A stretch of 64,000 nt of DNA. Source: Gremmenia infestans (taxonomy: Eukaryota; Ascomycota; Leotiomycetes; Helotiales; Hamatocanthoscyphaceae). Each line of letters begins with the position of its first letter. Position 1 is the stretch's first letter. The notes beneath the pieces are model-generated. The model saw only the letters and a list, made by a program, of their open reading frames with translations. It was not told the origin of the DNA and did no database searches. Below are positions 32,258 through 43,480 of this stretch, piece by piece. Where the stretch lies: assembly GCA_032629725.1 (NCBI GenBank), contig JAFEVB010000004.1:310001-374000 (forward strand), written 5' to 3'. Made by a program: the position numbers and the translations under genes.

Positions 32258-33359
32258 ATGAGCGCCGCACATTTCAACATCACGCCCGAGAAGCGCGCAT
32301 CTCATCGCCAACTTCTGAAACGACAACTCTGGGTCTCTCCGCCAATCGCCAAAATCGGCGAAGTCGACATGGCTGGCAAAACTGTTATTGTCACCGGCTC
32401 CAATACCGGCATCGGGTTGGAAATCGCTCGCCAGCTCCTAGATGTCGGTGTAAGCAAGCTGATTCTTGCTGTGCGCACCGCGAGTAAAGGCGAGGCAGCC
32501 AAGGAGAATCTCTTGACTGGTCGACGTCCCTCAAAACAAACCATCGAAGTCTGGAGTTTGGATCTTGAAAGTTACGATTCAATCATCGCCCTCATCGAAC
32601 GTACCAAGACCTTAGAACGCCTGGACATCTTTGTTCACAATGCGGGTGTTCAGAAGATGGATATGGAATTGCACCCCACCACCGGCCACGAGGAGGTTGT
32701 TCAAGTCAACTATCTCTCCCTTGCTCTTTTGACGATTCTATTGCTTCCCGTTCTACAATCCAAAAACACCCCGCTACAGCCAGGTCGTTTGGTAATTACA
32801 GGATCTGACGCGTCCTCCATGGCCAAATTCCAAGAGCAGAATGATGTTCCTCTTTTAAAATCTTTCAACGATCCAAAATACTTTGATCCCCAAGACCGCT
32901 ACTTCACGTCTAAATTGCTCGGCCAATTCTTCCTTACGGAATTGGCTAAGCGCGTACCGGCATCTGTCGCTATTGTCAATACTGCCAGCCCAGGTTTATG
33001 CCACGGAACAGAGTTGAATAGAGGAAGTGATGGCACTATGGTCGGATTCATCTTCGGCATCATCAAGCGTCTTCTTGGTCGATCAGCCGCCATTGGTGCT
33101 CGTAACATCACCGATGCTGCTGTCAAACACGGCATGGACTCCCACGGACAGTACTTGGAGGATGGACATATCCAACCGTAAGTCTGGAAAACAGAAACAC
33201 TACCGCGAAAGCATCAGCTAACCAATCTTTACAAACAGAATGGCACCCATTGTATACAAGACTGAAGGACAGAGAATCGCCAGCCAGCTTTGGCAAGAAA
33301 CAATGGATGATCTGGCATTTGCACATGTCGCTGATATCGTCAAAGACCTGGGCCATTGA
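32258..33359 (+). CDS. Short-chain dehydrogenase/reductase 2 (retinol-dehydrogenase-like)
   Basis: Two exons, 32258-33177 and 33239-33359, giving 346 residues. The core is KTVIVTGSNTGIGLEIARQLL (TGxxxGIG cofactor loop), then LDLESYDSI, IFVHNAGVQ (NAG motif), VNYLSLALLTILLLPVL, VITGSDAS (catalytic Ser) and YFTSKLLGQFF (Tyr-x3-Lys), followed by NTASPGLCHGTEL. The C-terminal helix is completed by exon 2 (ASQLWQETMDDLAFAHVADIV). The long N-terminal extension before the Rossmann core is common in this subfamily. Members reduce or oxidise aldehydes and ketones with NADP. It is divergent to SDR1 and 590 bp upstream of the monooxygenase on the same strand, and is part of the cluster. Confidence 0.9.
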
Positions 33360-33950
33360 ATCACCATTTGAGGGATTCAAAGATCACAGCTTCATGTTTC
33401 TTCTAAGGCGTTGGGAAGGGAACAATTTATACCAGAATTATTTGCATGGTTGAGATGATACGGGACTGCTATTACAATTTGCTAAGTGGAGTGGTATTGC
33501 ATTTGTTGATTTAGCTCCTCACAGGAAATACTGTACTTAATATGCCGCTTACTTTTTACCTTCTCAATCCAAACCCACTCTTGCTACTACAACCAGTTCT
33601 AAGTTTTGCTGTTGTGATTTTCTGCGATCTTTTAAAACGTAATAATTATATCGGGGAGTTGATATCCAGAGAGTATTTCAAATACGCAGTGCGCATTTGC
33701 TTCAGTTCCACATCCCTAGTGCATTATGCACGAGCTAGCCAATTTTGCAATACAAAAGCGCATAATGGACCATACCTAGGTAAAGACGCACAATTGGGCG
33801 CCAAATGCCCGGAGACTTAGAGTAAGCTCTATATAAGCATGCTCACTCCCGGGGTTGGCTCCCGTCACTCACGTCCAAACACCCCTCTCACAGGCCAGCA
33901 ACTCCCTCAACCTTTTATTTCACTTACCCACCACATAAGTTTCTCACTCA
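33360..33950. promoter_or_regulatory. Upstream region of the FAD monooxygenase, with TATA box
   Basis: 591 bp. TATATAAG at 33830-33837 lies about 115 nt before the ATG at 33951, with a pyrimidine-rich leader after it. Otherwise empty. Confidence 0.5.
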
Positions 33951-35356
33951 ATGGAAGACCCCAAGTTCCGAGTCATTATAGTCGGTGCTGGTCCCGTGGG
34001 CCTCTATCTCGCCCACGCACTCAGCTTGGCCTCGATCCCCTTCGTCATTCTGGAGCAGCAGTCTGCGGTGACCAAGTTTGACGGCCAGTTGATTTTCACG
34101 TGGCCGCAGACGGTGCGGCTTCTAGATCAGCTGGGTTTGTATTCAGAGGTCAAGGAGGTCGGGGTTGAGATTAGTGAGAAAAAGAGGATTTTTGGAGGGG
34201 ATGGACATGTGATGACTAGCACGCGGTTTTGGCAGGATATGAAGAAGAAGTACTATATTTCATCTATCTACTCTACATCTGATAGCAACTGGTTTCACTG
34301 ACAGTGTTTCTGTGTAATAGTCATGCATATCCATTTCTCCTTGTCCCCCGAGGCAAATTGGTCCAGATTCTCTACTCGAATCTTCCGCAGAAAGACAGCC
34401 GAGTTCGCTACGACTCCAGAGTACTCGACATAACCCATCACGCCAACGGAGTGGACGTCCATCTCCAGAACGGAGACATAGAAAGCGGATCCATCGTAGT
34501 CGGAGCCGACGGGGTACATTCTCAAACGCGTCTAAAAATGCACGACGCAGCATTCAAATCCGGAATCGACACATCAGTCGACGAAAACTCCATGGCCGCG
34601 AATTTTCACGGCATCTTCGGCTCGGCATCTAACAAGGAGCTACAGCTTCAAGAGGGCGTTGTGTTTGAATCCCGTGGTGCGGGTACGGTTATACAGTGTG
34701 TTGCTACGCCGTCACTCATCTATTACGTCACGCTCAAAGCATTGGATTCTCCGAGTACCAGACGGGTCCAGTACACGGCGGTGCAAATGGAGGAGTATGC
34801 AGAGGAGATTGGCGATGTGGCGATATCTCCTGAACATACGTTTCGCGATCTGTGGAAATATGCTGATAAGGAACAGGCGAGGAAATTGAACCAGGAAGAG
34901 GGTATTTTGAAGCACTGGTCGTGGGGGAGGATTGTCTTGGTGGGTGATGCGGTGCACAAGACTACCAGTATTAACGGACTCGGGTTAACATGTGGCCTCC
35001 ATTCTGCTGCTGCTCTAGCCAACGAAATCACGAAAATTGATGGTGCAGGCCAGGGGCAGGAGGTGGATGTTGAGGATATTCGAAACGCATTCGAGAAATA
35101 TCAGGCTGAGAGAGAGGGTGAGGCTCGACAGATCTGGAGTGATGGGTGCAATATTATTAGGGATGTTACGAGCAAGAGATGGACCAGTCGGTTTTGGGAC
35201 GAGTGGGTTCTGCCTTGGGTTGATATTGAGAAGTTTTGGGGTGGGAAGTTGGTGAGCTTGCTGTTGATTCGACATGGCCAGATTTTGGGCTATGTGCCTT
35301 TCATGGGAGAGAAGGGGAATGTTGATTGGGCTAGAAAGGCAAATTTTAAAGCTTGA
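33951..35356 (+). CDS. FAD-dependent monooxygenase (aromatic hydroxylase / PaxM-like fold)
   Basis: Two exons, 33951-34249 and 34321-35356, giving 444 residues. Motifs of class A flavoprotein monooxygenases: VIIVGAGPVGLYLAHAL (GxGxxG), VPRGKLVQILY, the DG motif SIVVGADGVHSQTR, and WGRIVLVGDAVHKTTSING (the GD motif binding FAD ribityl). The C-terminal part has a hydrophobic helix (GGKLVSLLLIRHGQILGYV) that may touch membranes, as in PaxM-like epoxidases. Salicylate-hydroxylase relatives add a ring hydroxyl, others epoxidise. With no P450 in the window, this enzyme is the best candidate for ring hydroxylation or epoxidation of the salicylaldehyde core. That assignment is inference. Confidence 0.9.
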
Positions 35357-36684
35357 TGGAGAGCTATGGTACTTGATTTTGCTAACAAAAGTACTCGCTA
35401 GCTACCTATACAGTACCATGCCTCTTTGTTTTGAGCAGTTGGTACATTTTGCAATCCAGACTTTGATTCACTCCCTATATTATTTTGCAGCTCTTCTAGT
35501 ATGTGAACGGCAGTGCGTGAAACAATTTTCTTGCATCTTGGTAAGGCCTTGCATTCTTCATGCAAGGGGCCGTAAGACACGACAAGAATAAAATCACTGA
35601 CAATCTGCTGGCCTGATAAAAAGTCCTAAACTCAGGCTGAAGTTATTTAGCAAGAAAAAATACCAAGGGAAATCACAATGTTATCGTCCAACATTCTTCA
35701 GAGAGCCATTACGCGTAATTGGTATACAAGCTCTTGATGCCCCGCATCTCCGGTAACACAAGGCTGTATCCGCTACTGTATATCCGACAAGTCCATGGAG
35801 ATCTTTCCGCTGACTGCATTTTCAACCACAGCCCTACTGTACAGCACTATAAAAGCTTATCTTATCTCACTTGCTGACTGCATGCCTGTTGATTTGTGGC
35901 AGATTTGACGCATCCATCCTTCTTTGTGAAGTGAAGCTGATTAAGGGTTACACAACTTATTCGCACGTACGTTCTCGGCACTTTCATGTTTTCCCAGCCC
36001 CGACTCTACGCACTCGCACGTAACGCACGGAGACGGTACGATATCTTCAGCTGAAGTCTTTCGGCATAATTCATTCGCCGGTCTGCATGCTCGCTTTCTA
36101 AGCACTTCTTAGGTAGGTCGGAGGGATACAACCCGCTGAATAACGTGCAGTTAATTGTATTATTAAATTTAAAGTTAACGCTTGTTACTTTAGTTCCTTT
36201 ATAATAGGATACAGATGTCCGATTACATTCTTTAGATAATTGTTTTAGTAGGCTTATTAGTAGTCTACTAGTATATTACTAGTATATTGATATCGCAAAA
36301 GCTATGATATATAAATATTAGAAAGCAGTAAACTAGTCTTAAAAAGATAAAGTATAAACATTAAATGATTATAAATAGATTAGCGGGGTTCTTTCTTTTA
36401 AGCTAATAATTTGATGGTCAATGGGTCCTATTCCTTTGACCTACTATAGCAATTTGAAATCAATCTGACAAACCAGAGTATAAGTCTAAACTATCCCGTC
36501 TGCGAATTGGAAGGCGACATCTTTCCCAGCCTTTTACCGATCAACACTTAAGCCCCCCACGCAGGTTATCTTCTTTATCTTCCAATTCCAAACCTCGAAG
36601 TAAACTGCACGCACGACACACTCAGCACAGAACTCTAATTGTCTCTCAACACACCACTTCCCAGACAGATAATCCTTTGTCATC
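35357..36684. other. Intergenic region with an AT-rich block
   Basis: 1.3 kb without a supported gene. Positions about 36150-36390 are very AT-rich and rich in TA dinucleotides, as in RIP-altered or decayed repeat sequence. The last about 100 bp form the SDR3 leader. Confidence 0.5.
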
Positions 36685-37663
36685 ATGGCCGAGCAAACAG
36701 TAGTCTTCATCTCTGGAGTAAGCTCAGGTATGTAGACAGCTCAAACGAGTCAAGATATCCCAAGCTAAAAAGTGCTCTAGGAATTGGAAAGGCACTGGCC
36801 GAACACTACCTTTTGAAACCCAACCACACCGTCATCGGAAGTGTCCGTAACAGCAGCGCTCCCTCTGTAGCAGAGTTGAAGTCATTCAAACCTGCAAGCG
36901 GATCCGGTCTCCTTCTCGTCCATATCGAAAGCACCTCTACCGATGACCCCAAGAAAGCAGTGATCGCCATCGAAGAAGCAGGCATCAAACACATCGATAT
37001 CGTCTATGCTAATGCAGGAGGCAGTCCACCCGTCATAGCTCTGGAAGAGGTTCCCGTCGCGGACTTCCTTTCCAGTTTCCAGACCAACGCTCTCGCTCCT
37101 ATGGTGCTGTTTCAAGCTCTCAGACCACTGCTTCAGAAATCGAAGGCTCCAAAGTGGGCTTCCATAACCTCCATCAGCGGTTCTATTGGTATGATGGGTA
37201 CTTTGGGTACTCATATTACTGTTGCTTATGGTGCTTCTAAAGCTGCTTTGAACTGGTTGACTCGGTAAGTCTTACGCTCTGTTTATACGCACGTGCTTTT
37301 TCAAGTCATCCTAACAAAGCGTCCAGTGCAATTCATTGCAGTCAGCCATGGCTTATTACAGTTGCTTTCCACCCTGGGTAATTCCCCCCTTCTACAAACT
37401 TTAGTTCGAGGAACCTAATAGAAAATTAGCCTTGTCCAAACTGGTCCGGGTAATTGGATCGCTCGTCGCATTGGCATGGAACAAGCACCTACCACCATCG
37501 ACGATAGTGTCTCGAGCTTGGTCAAGAAAGTAAGTGGCTGTCCCTGTTGGATTTCTAGAGATTTCTTGCTAACAATCGTCTTTTGTAGCTTGAGGAAGCT
37601 ACTCGCGATAATTACTCTGGCAAGTTCCTCAATGTGATTGACGGCAATGAAATTCCTTGGTAG
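36685..37663 (+). CDS. Short-chain dehydrogenase/reductase 3 (versicolorin-ketoreductase-like)
   Basis: Five exons: 36685-36727, 36781-37264, 37327-37377, 37430-37529 and 37589-37663, giving 250 residues. The first junction restores the cofactor loop VFISGVSSGIGKALAEHYL. Then come GSVRNSS, IDIVYANAGG, TNALAPMVLFQALRPLL, SITSISGSIGMM (catalytic Ser) and VAYGASKAALNWLTR (Tyr-x3-Lys), continued across introns by AFHPGLVQTGPGN, ARRIGMEQAPTT and a C-terminal GKFLNVIDGNEIPW. This subfamily includes the aflatoxin-type ketoreductases and SDRs of salicylaldehyde clusters. The small third exon (51 nt) is supported by frame and by the HPGLVQT motif it helps complete. Cytosolic NADPH enzyme; substrate unknown. 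Confidence 0.9.
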
Positions 37664-39387
37664 GGGATGTTCAAGACATCATGCATAGGATGTGGCTTTG
37701 TATTCTAGCTCTGCTGGCATAATGCCGCTCTGCTTCTTAGCGCGTAGGCTAGTTAATTTGATTTGAACTGACGATTGTTCTGAAAAACTATACCTTCCTT
37801 TTACTATTGAAGACTACTCTTACATGATCTTTTCTCTCTCTACTCTTATATAAGACTGTGTTATATAACACAAAGAAAAGTATTGCTCGATACTACTCTC
37901 CGCCCGTGACTACTGTAAGGAAGTATCTAGAGCTGGTGGGATTACTTAGTGAAATTGAAAATTACACTCTTATCTCTAATTGAGTTTATATACACCGTGG
38001 AACTCTGAAGTCAGCGTCTACATGGAAGCATTAGGACGATTCAGACCCCCCGGGCCCGTTCACATTAGGGGAATGGTAACAGATAAAAGATAGGCGATAG
38101 ATATGGACTTTTTTCTAACTTGTTTATGATATCTTCGATTTGTATACTCACCTACCTGAAGATTTAACGGAAAGGCCGGGAATTGGCAGTGTGCTTAAAG
38201 TTTCTCTTAAAAATTAGATAATCTCTATAAAGTGGCTACGGTAACTAAAGAGAGTATGACTCCAAAAAAAAATAAAGAAGCTAATGCTTTTAATCTTCTA
38301 GAAGAAGATAAATAAATCCCGTTTGAGTTTTCTGAAGCCGATTCTTTCCATGTAAACCACATAAAATGTACATAATTATAGAGAAGTTCTGTAAATCATG
38401 ACCATAAGTGCATAATAAAGAAGTGGCGCTTAGATTATGCGTATTCTACTTAGACTACAATTAAGAGGAATGACAATGGCTAACGGACGTATAGAGCAAT
38501 AAGCTTTGCAGAAAAACATCCCTACAAGATAAGGTATGTCAGACTTCCCGCCCGCACTTCCAAAGCAATCCACTTTACATTGCATCAAGGGACATTGATG
38601 AAAATACAAGCCAAGCCCCAGCTGACGCCATCAGCCACCTACTTCAAACGGGGAAGCCTGAAACGAGTACCTTACTAAGTTTATGCATATGTAGTGTATT
38701 AGAGATGTGGTTAAATCTTAGGTGCATCATTTACTACTGGAAACCGGGGCATAAGTAAGCATGCAGATAATTGCTATCATTGGAAGAGATACGGCTTGAC
38801 AAAGGTTGCTTTAGACTAGATTCTGACATGATGGTCGTGCAGGCGGAGACATAAAATCTGATGAAAAAATGAACATTCACATGCATCTGAGAGAACATAG
38901 CGCTAGTGATACACATTAATGCCTAACGTCTGAAGTCCCCGGGTCTTCGTCCCGAAAAAGAGGAATGCATTTCGAATCTCGAGTAGCACAGCCATAGAAG
39001 GGATAGCGATCGTCTACACGAGTTGTGTACAACTGCGCTCATTTTTCGGTCTACGGTCCAAATGGGGCTAGATGTAAGCTGACAGGGGATTCCAGGACGT
39101 CTTTTTACTGCCGGTAATTGAAAAGTTCATGATCTTTGATGAAAGATACCAAAGTGCTTAGAACTACGCTACTGCCGTGGATCTTTCCCCTCAAGCCTTC
39201 TATCTACCCCCAAGGAACTGCCGAGCATTGAAACAGCGGTGAGTGTAAAGTCTCTTTCGACTTTCACGATTCAGTTTGAGGATCTTTGAATCCCCTGTTT
39301 TTCTCCGGACTCTATCACCTTCTCACTACGATTTCTGTTGACCCAAATACTGTATTCCGTCACTAAGTAAAAAGATTGGTAAGAAAG
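37664..39387. other. Intergenic region, gene-poor
   Basis: 1.7 kb with AT-rich parts and no coding frame with family signal on either strand. Frames at 38734-38916 and 39271-39468 look random. Confidence 0.5.
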
Positions 39388-40514
39388 ATGGCTATGAATC
39401 CCCTCGTTCCAGATGATTCTAGAGTCGAGAATAAATATACTACGGTTGAAGATGATATCACATATCACTACATGCTAGCAAAGCCCGAGGGCAAAGTAAC
39501 CGCTACTGTTATACTTCTCCATGGCTGGTGAGCAACTCACTACCTGATTCCTGAAGATGTCAAAACTTCTGACTTTCCCCCCTTGCAGGCCAGATCTAGG
39601 GATGGGTTGGCGTTTTCAAGTTCCCAAGCTGCTATCCTTAGGTCTCCAAGTAGTCATCCCAGATATGCTTGGATATGGTCGAACCTCTTCACCCTCGTCC
39701 CCTCTGGAGTATTCCATGAAGAAAACTTCAGCTCATATAGCCCACATCATCCGCGAGGTAACTAGTGAACCTGTCATCTTAGGCGGCCATGATTGGGGAG
39801 CGTTTCTCGCTTGGCGTACAGCTATGTACTACCCCTCACTCATCCGCGGTGTATTCACGTTCTGCGTTCCTTTCTTCCCGCCTCGACCTACCATCATCAC
39901 GCTAGAACAGTTCGTTGAAGAACTCCCGGACTTCAGATATCAATTGCAACTTGCTAGCCCTGTTGCTGAGACTTTGGCTGGCAAATCAGAAGCTACTTTG
40001 AGAGGCTTTTTGAGTAGTATGTTTGGAGGTGTTACTTCTGATGGATTACCTGGGTTTGAGGTTTCTACTGGGCTCATCGGGGAAAGACTTGAGAAGATTA
40101 CTTCCACGCCACTCATGACCACAGAGATTCTAGACCATTATGGTACGTGTAACTCAATTCAAACAAATCATAACAAATAACTGATACTTTGCACCAACTT
40201 CAGTCCAAGAATATTCCCGGAATGGTCTTCATGGCCTAATGAATTGGTACCGTACCATGTCAATCAACAGCGAGGAAGAGCTCCCACTGCTTGCAAATAT
40301 GTCTGGTTTCAAGTTCCAGATGCCGGGCATGATTGTTATGGCAGGTGAAGACCCTGCGTTGCCGCCGGTCATGCTTGACGGTCAAGAAATGTTCTTTGCT
40401 TCGGGGTTGAAGAAGGAAATCATATCTGGAGCGTCTCATTGGGCCTTAATTCATTTTCCTGAGGAGTCAAACAAGTATATTGAGGAGTTTGTGAAAGATG
40501 TGCTTAGGAAGTAA
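39388..40514 (+). CDS. Epoxide hydrolase-like alpha/beta hydrolase
   Basis: Three exons, 39388-39527, 39589-40142 and 40204-40514, giving 334 residues. The oxyanion-hole motif HGWPDL (HGxP class) is formed across the first intron. The nucleophile elbow GGHDWGAFLAW carries Asp, as in epoxide hydrolases and haloacid-type dehalogenases rather than Ser esterases. The acid region is MAGEDPALPP and the catalytic His is in GASHWALIHFP. Length and order match soluble epoxide hydrolases, which open epoxides to diols through an Asp ester. In this cluster it could open an epoxide made by the monooxygenase, or be recruited for detoxification or another step. No signal peptide is seen, so it is probably cytosolic. 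Confidence 0.9.
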
Positions 40515-41367
40515 AGCTTACGGGACGGAATCTATGTCACGGGCGCTAGACTCGATATGCGGGTGGTCCGTGCACTTTGAGGTTATTCCCACCTCTAGTT
40601 CACCAGGTTTCCACTTTATACTTTAGTATTCTCTCTTTATAGTTGTCGTAAGCAATTGAACTCAGTTATTGATGCTATACTATTTGGTGACAGATTCTTG
40701 ATCAAATCAACTCAAATTATCACCTATTCGACACTTTGTGCGAAACATCAAGCATATCTAGGTCGGCAGAAGTGGTTTCAATAGTAGACTGTAAATGCGG
40801 GGATAGAACCATTTCACCACTTATCAGATCCAAAAGTAACCTGATATTTATGTTCAAGACTTTTTTAGTAACTCGCCACCAGATATAAAGGTCTAATATG
40901 AGGCAAGTAAACTTCTCAATTCAGCACTTGGTAACCATACGAGCATTTACACCTTGGTCAGGCAATACATGTTAAAAAGCGTGCTATTACTGACCAACAG
41001 TATGTGAAGAAAAGGAACAGGACAGTCTTAGCTGGTCAATTATATTTCTCTACGCAAGAATCGTATGATATAGTAGCAGATACCGAAAAAGCTACGAAGA
41101 AGCAGCTAAAAGGAAGGGGGAGACTATCGTACAAGACACTGAAAGTGGGGATTATATTGATAAAGCAATCGAGCAAGAGTGTAGAGCGAATTTGAGGACT
41201 GTGTTATAGTTGATGTAGAGTAGTTGAAGTATCTAAAGAAGAGTGTTGAGAAAGCCCCAGATCACAAGACTACCCATGTTACGCCGCAGCTTGCTTCAGC
41301 GCATGAGCCTTCTGAAGTTTCCCAAAATTGAAGTCAGACCAGAAGATATAATCCTTGTCACAGTCAG
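40515..41367. other. Intergenic region between convergent genes
   Basis: 3' flanks of the epoxide hydrolase-like gene and SDR4. A frame around 41070-41200 reads like a charged coiled segment (RYRKSYEEAAKRKGE), possibly an eroded transposase tail, but too weak to annotate. Confidence 0.4.
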
Positions 41368-42656
41368 CTACTTTCCCTGGAACAAGTCATTGGTGGGGTT
41401 TACCCATATAGTACGAAAAGCAAATGTGTCCAAAAAGCGAATGATACGTGTTGCGCTTCCAGTCCAGAACCAGGCTGGTGGGGATGACTTTAAACTTTGC
41501 ATTACGACGTTTTCGGCGTACACAAAGCGATCCGTAGTTTCTAGGAACTTTTGTAAGTGAAAAATTACGAATGAGCGAGAACTTCGGTGGGGCAGGAGTA
41601 AATATACTTGGAATTCTTTGTACATGCTGTTTGAATTCTGAAGTGAGAGGGGAAAAGTATGAGCCTAGAGATTTGATTAGATATTGAGTGATATAGAAGC
41701 AGAAGGTATATTACTAACCAGCTGGTAGTTCTCGGTTTTGGTCATTTTTGAGGATATTAGTCCCGATCTCTCCGGAAATTATCTTCAGAAAGTGACATTA
41801 GTTATCTGAGATACATAATTGTGGGGAAGAGGTCTTCATACCATGAGAACTTTGACACTAGAAATTGTTTTGCTCAGCTTATATGTAGCAGGATTTTTTA
41901 TGCAGTGTTAGTTCCAAGAAGCTTACTTGAAGGGGGCCATCTCAAGGCGGAGAGTATTAGTCCAATGCTGCAGGGCTGCTTTGGTAGCATTATACGAAGC
42001 TATGGGTCATGTCAACAAAAGCTCAAGGTTCATGGCAAAAGGAATTGAAACCTACAGCCATATATATACGGTACAATCCCCCCAATAGAACCGATACTGA
42101 CAATGGTTCCCGCGGATTCAATCAACATGCCATGAAAGAAATGTACCATTCGCATAGGTCCAAAGATATTAACATCAAACATTTTTTTGACAGATGCGAC
42201 GTCGGTATCAATGGCTGTCATTGTATAGCCTTGGAAATACTTAGTCGTAAACTTTCACAAAAGCTATACTTGACTCACATATTCCACTGTAGAAGTCAAG
42301 TCAGCATAGAAAATCAGTTGCAGGCATGTTTTCGGATGCACTCACGCATTATTGACTAAGATATCAAGATGACCACCAGTAACAACATGTAGCTTCTCCC
42401 TGAAGCTTAGTATGGAATCCTCTTTTGTCACATCCAATGGGAACCAGGTGATTTTCTGGTTATCAAGATGCTCGGAAGATTCTTGTGGAAGAAGGGTGGC
42501 AATAGCATAGAGACCACGCCGACTATATTCAAGAACAAGAGCCTCACCGATACCACCTTGGCCACAGCTGGGAGGTACGTTAGCTGTGATTCCAGAGCGT
42601 TGATGTTGTCTAGGATTTCACCCTGTGACCAAAGCGTATTTCTGCCTCTCCGACAT
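41368..42656 (-). CDS. Short-chain dehydrogenase/reductase 4 (Ayr1-like), nine exons
   Basis: Assembled from nine exons: 42656-42622, 42567-42346, 42286-42279, 42229-42056, 41999-41927, 41857-41842, 41782-41719, 41664-41608 and 41540-41368, giving 273 residues with frame kept at every junction. Exons 3 and 6 are only 8 and 16 nt. The joined product follows 1-acyldihydroxyacetone-phosphate reductase relatives throughout: YALVTGCGQGGIGEALVLEY, LDILVNNAG, KKMFDVNIFGPMRMVHFF, IVSIGSIGGIVPY, SSYNATKAALQHWTNTLRL (Tyr-x3-Lys), SGEIGTNILKND, KTTDRFVYAENVV and a C-terminal hydrophobic/aromatic segment (AWFWTGSATRIIRFLD). The protein is intact even though its frames look like scattered fragments. It is divergent to the PKS across 824 bp, so probably co-regulated. 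Confidence 0.82.
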
Positions 42657-43480
42657 TGTCAGTGTTTCTCTCAGATATTCTTTTGCAGAAGTTTGGGGGG
42701 GAAGTCGATAGTATTCAGAGAGGTCGGTGTAGGTCTGTAAGTGAGCGTTTCATATGCTATCTCAGGTGAAATTCAATTCTTTAGCTCTAGAAGTTTTCAG
42801 TGGAAGTCTTATCGCTTCACCGCTGTTTAATCTGTAAATGAAAATATGCCGCATACATGCAAAGATGACTGCTTTACACAGGGGTAGTCATGGCATGGAG
42901 TTTCTGCACAACTCACATATCATGGGTGCTGACAGGACTAGGCCAATTGATCTTTTTACTTTATCCCCATAGGGCTGAGAACTTCTATGAGTTTCCTACT
43001 GGAAGCACCATGCTGCAGCTTTGGTTTGCTTATATTCCATTCATCGGGCATCAAAACTGCCACTAGGGATTTAACCTTCAGCTCATATATTTTGTGGAAC
43101 AATGCACGAAATGATAAGCAATCTTACAATTTCGTTAATGTTTCCCCGTTAGGGCAATTACTGCTTTCGTTGAACTGACGCTGTACCACCGCCGCGGACT
43201 TACTTCCCTTTATAAGTAGCAGCTACTAGTTTACTAGCATGTATAAGCATGTGAGAAAGCATTTCCGTATTATCTTCTATAGAGAGTGAGCTGCTTTACT
43301 TAACCATGTGACTTTGAAAGAGTTCCTAAGATGATTAAGATATATTAAGTCCATTACCCAGATTCATTTTCGAAATAGTTTGTGAGAATCAAAGCTAAAC
43401 GCGGATTGAAACTATTTCCTGACGGTCACCTTCCTATACCTCTTTCAATATCACCTTCCCTTTCTTACACCTACTGAAAG
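42657..43480. promoter_or_regulatory. Bidirectional promoter between SDR4 and the polyketide synthase
   Basis: 824 bp between divergent starts. TATAAGTA at 43211 and TATAAGCA near 43242 are possible TATA elements. The last about 60 nt before the PKS ATG are pyrimidine-rich (CCTTTCTTACACC), typical of fungal leaders. Confidence 0.5.

Noticed and set aside
41004..41235. Charged segment resembling a transposase C-terminal tail
   Set aside because: Only about 40 residues, no catalytic motif, no terminal repeats found around it.
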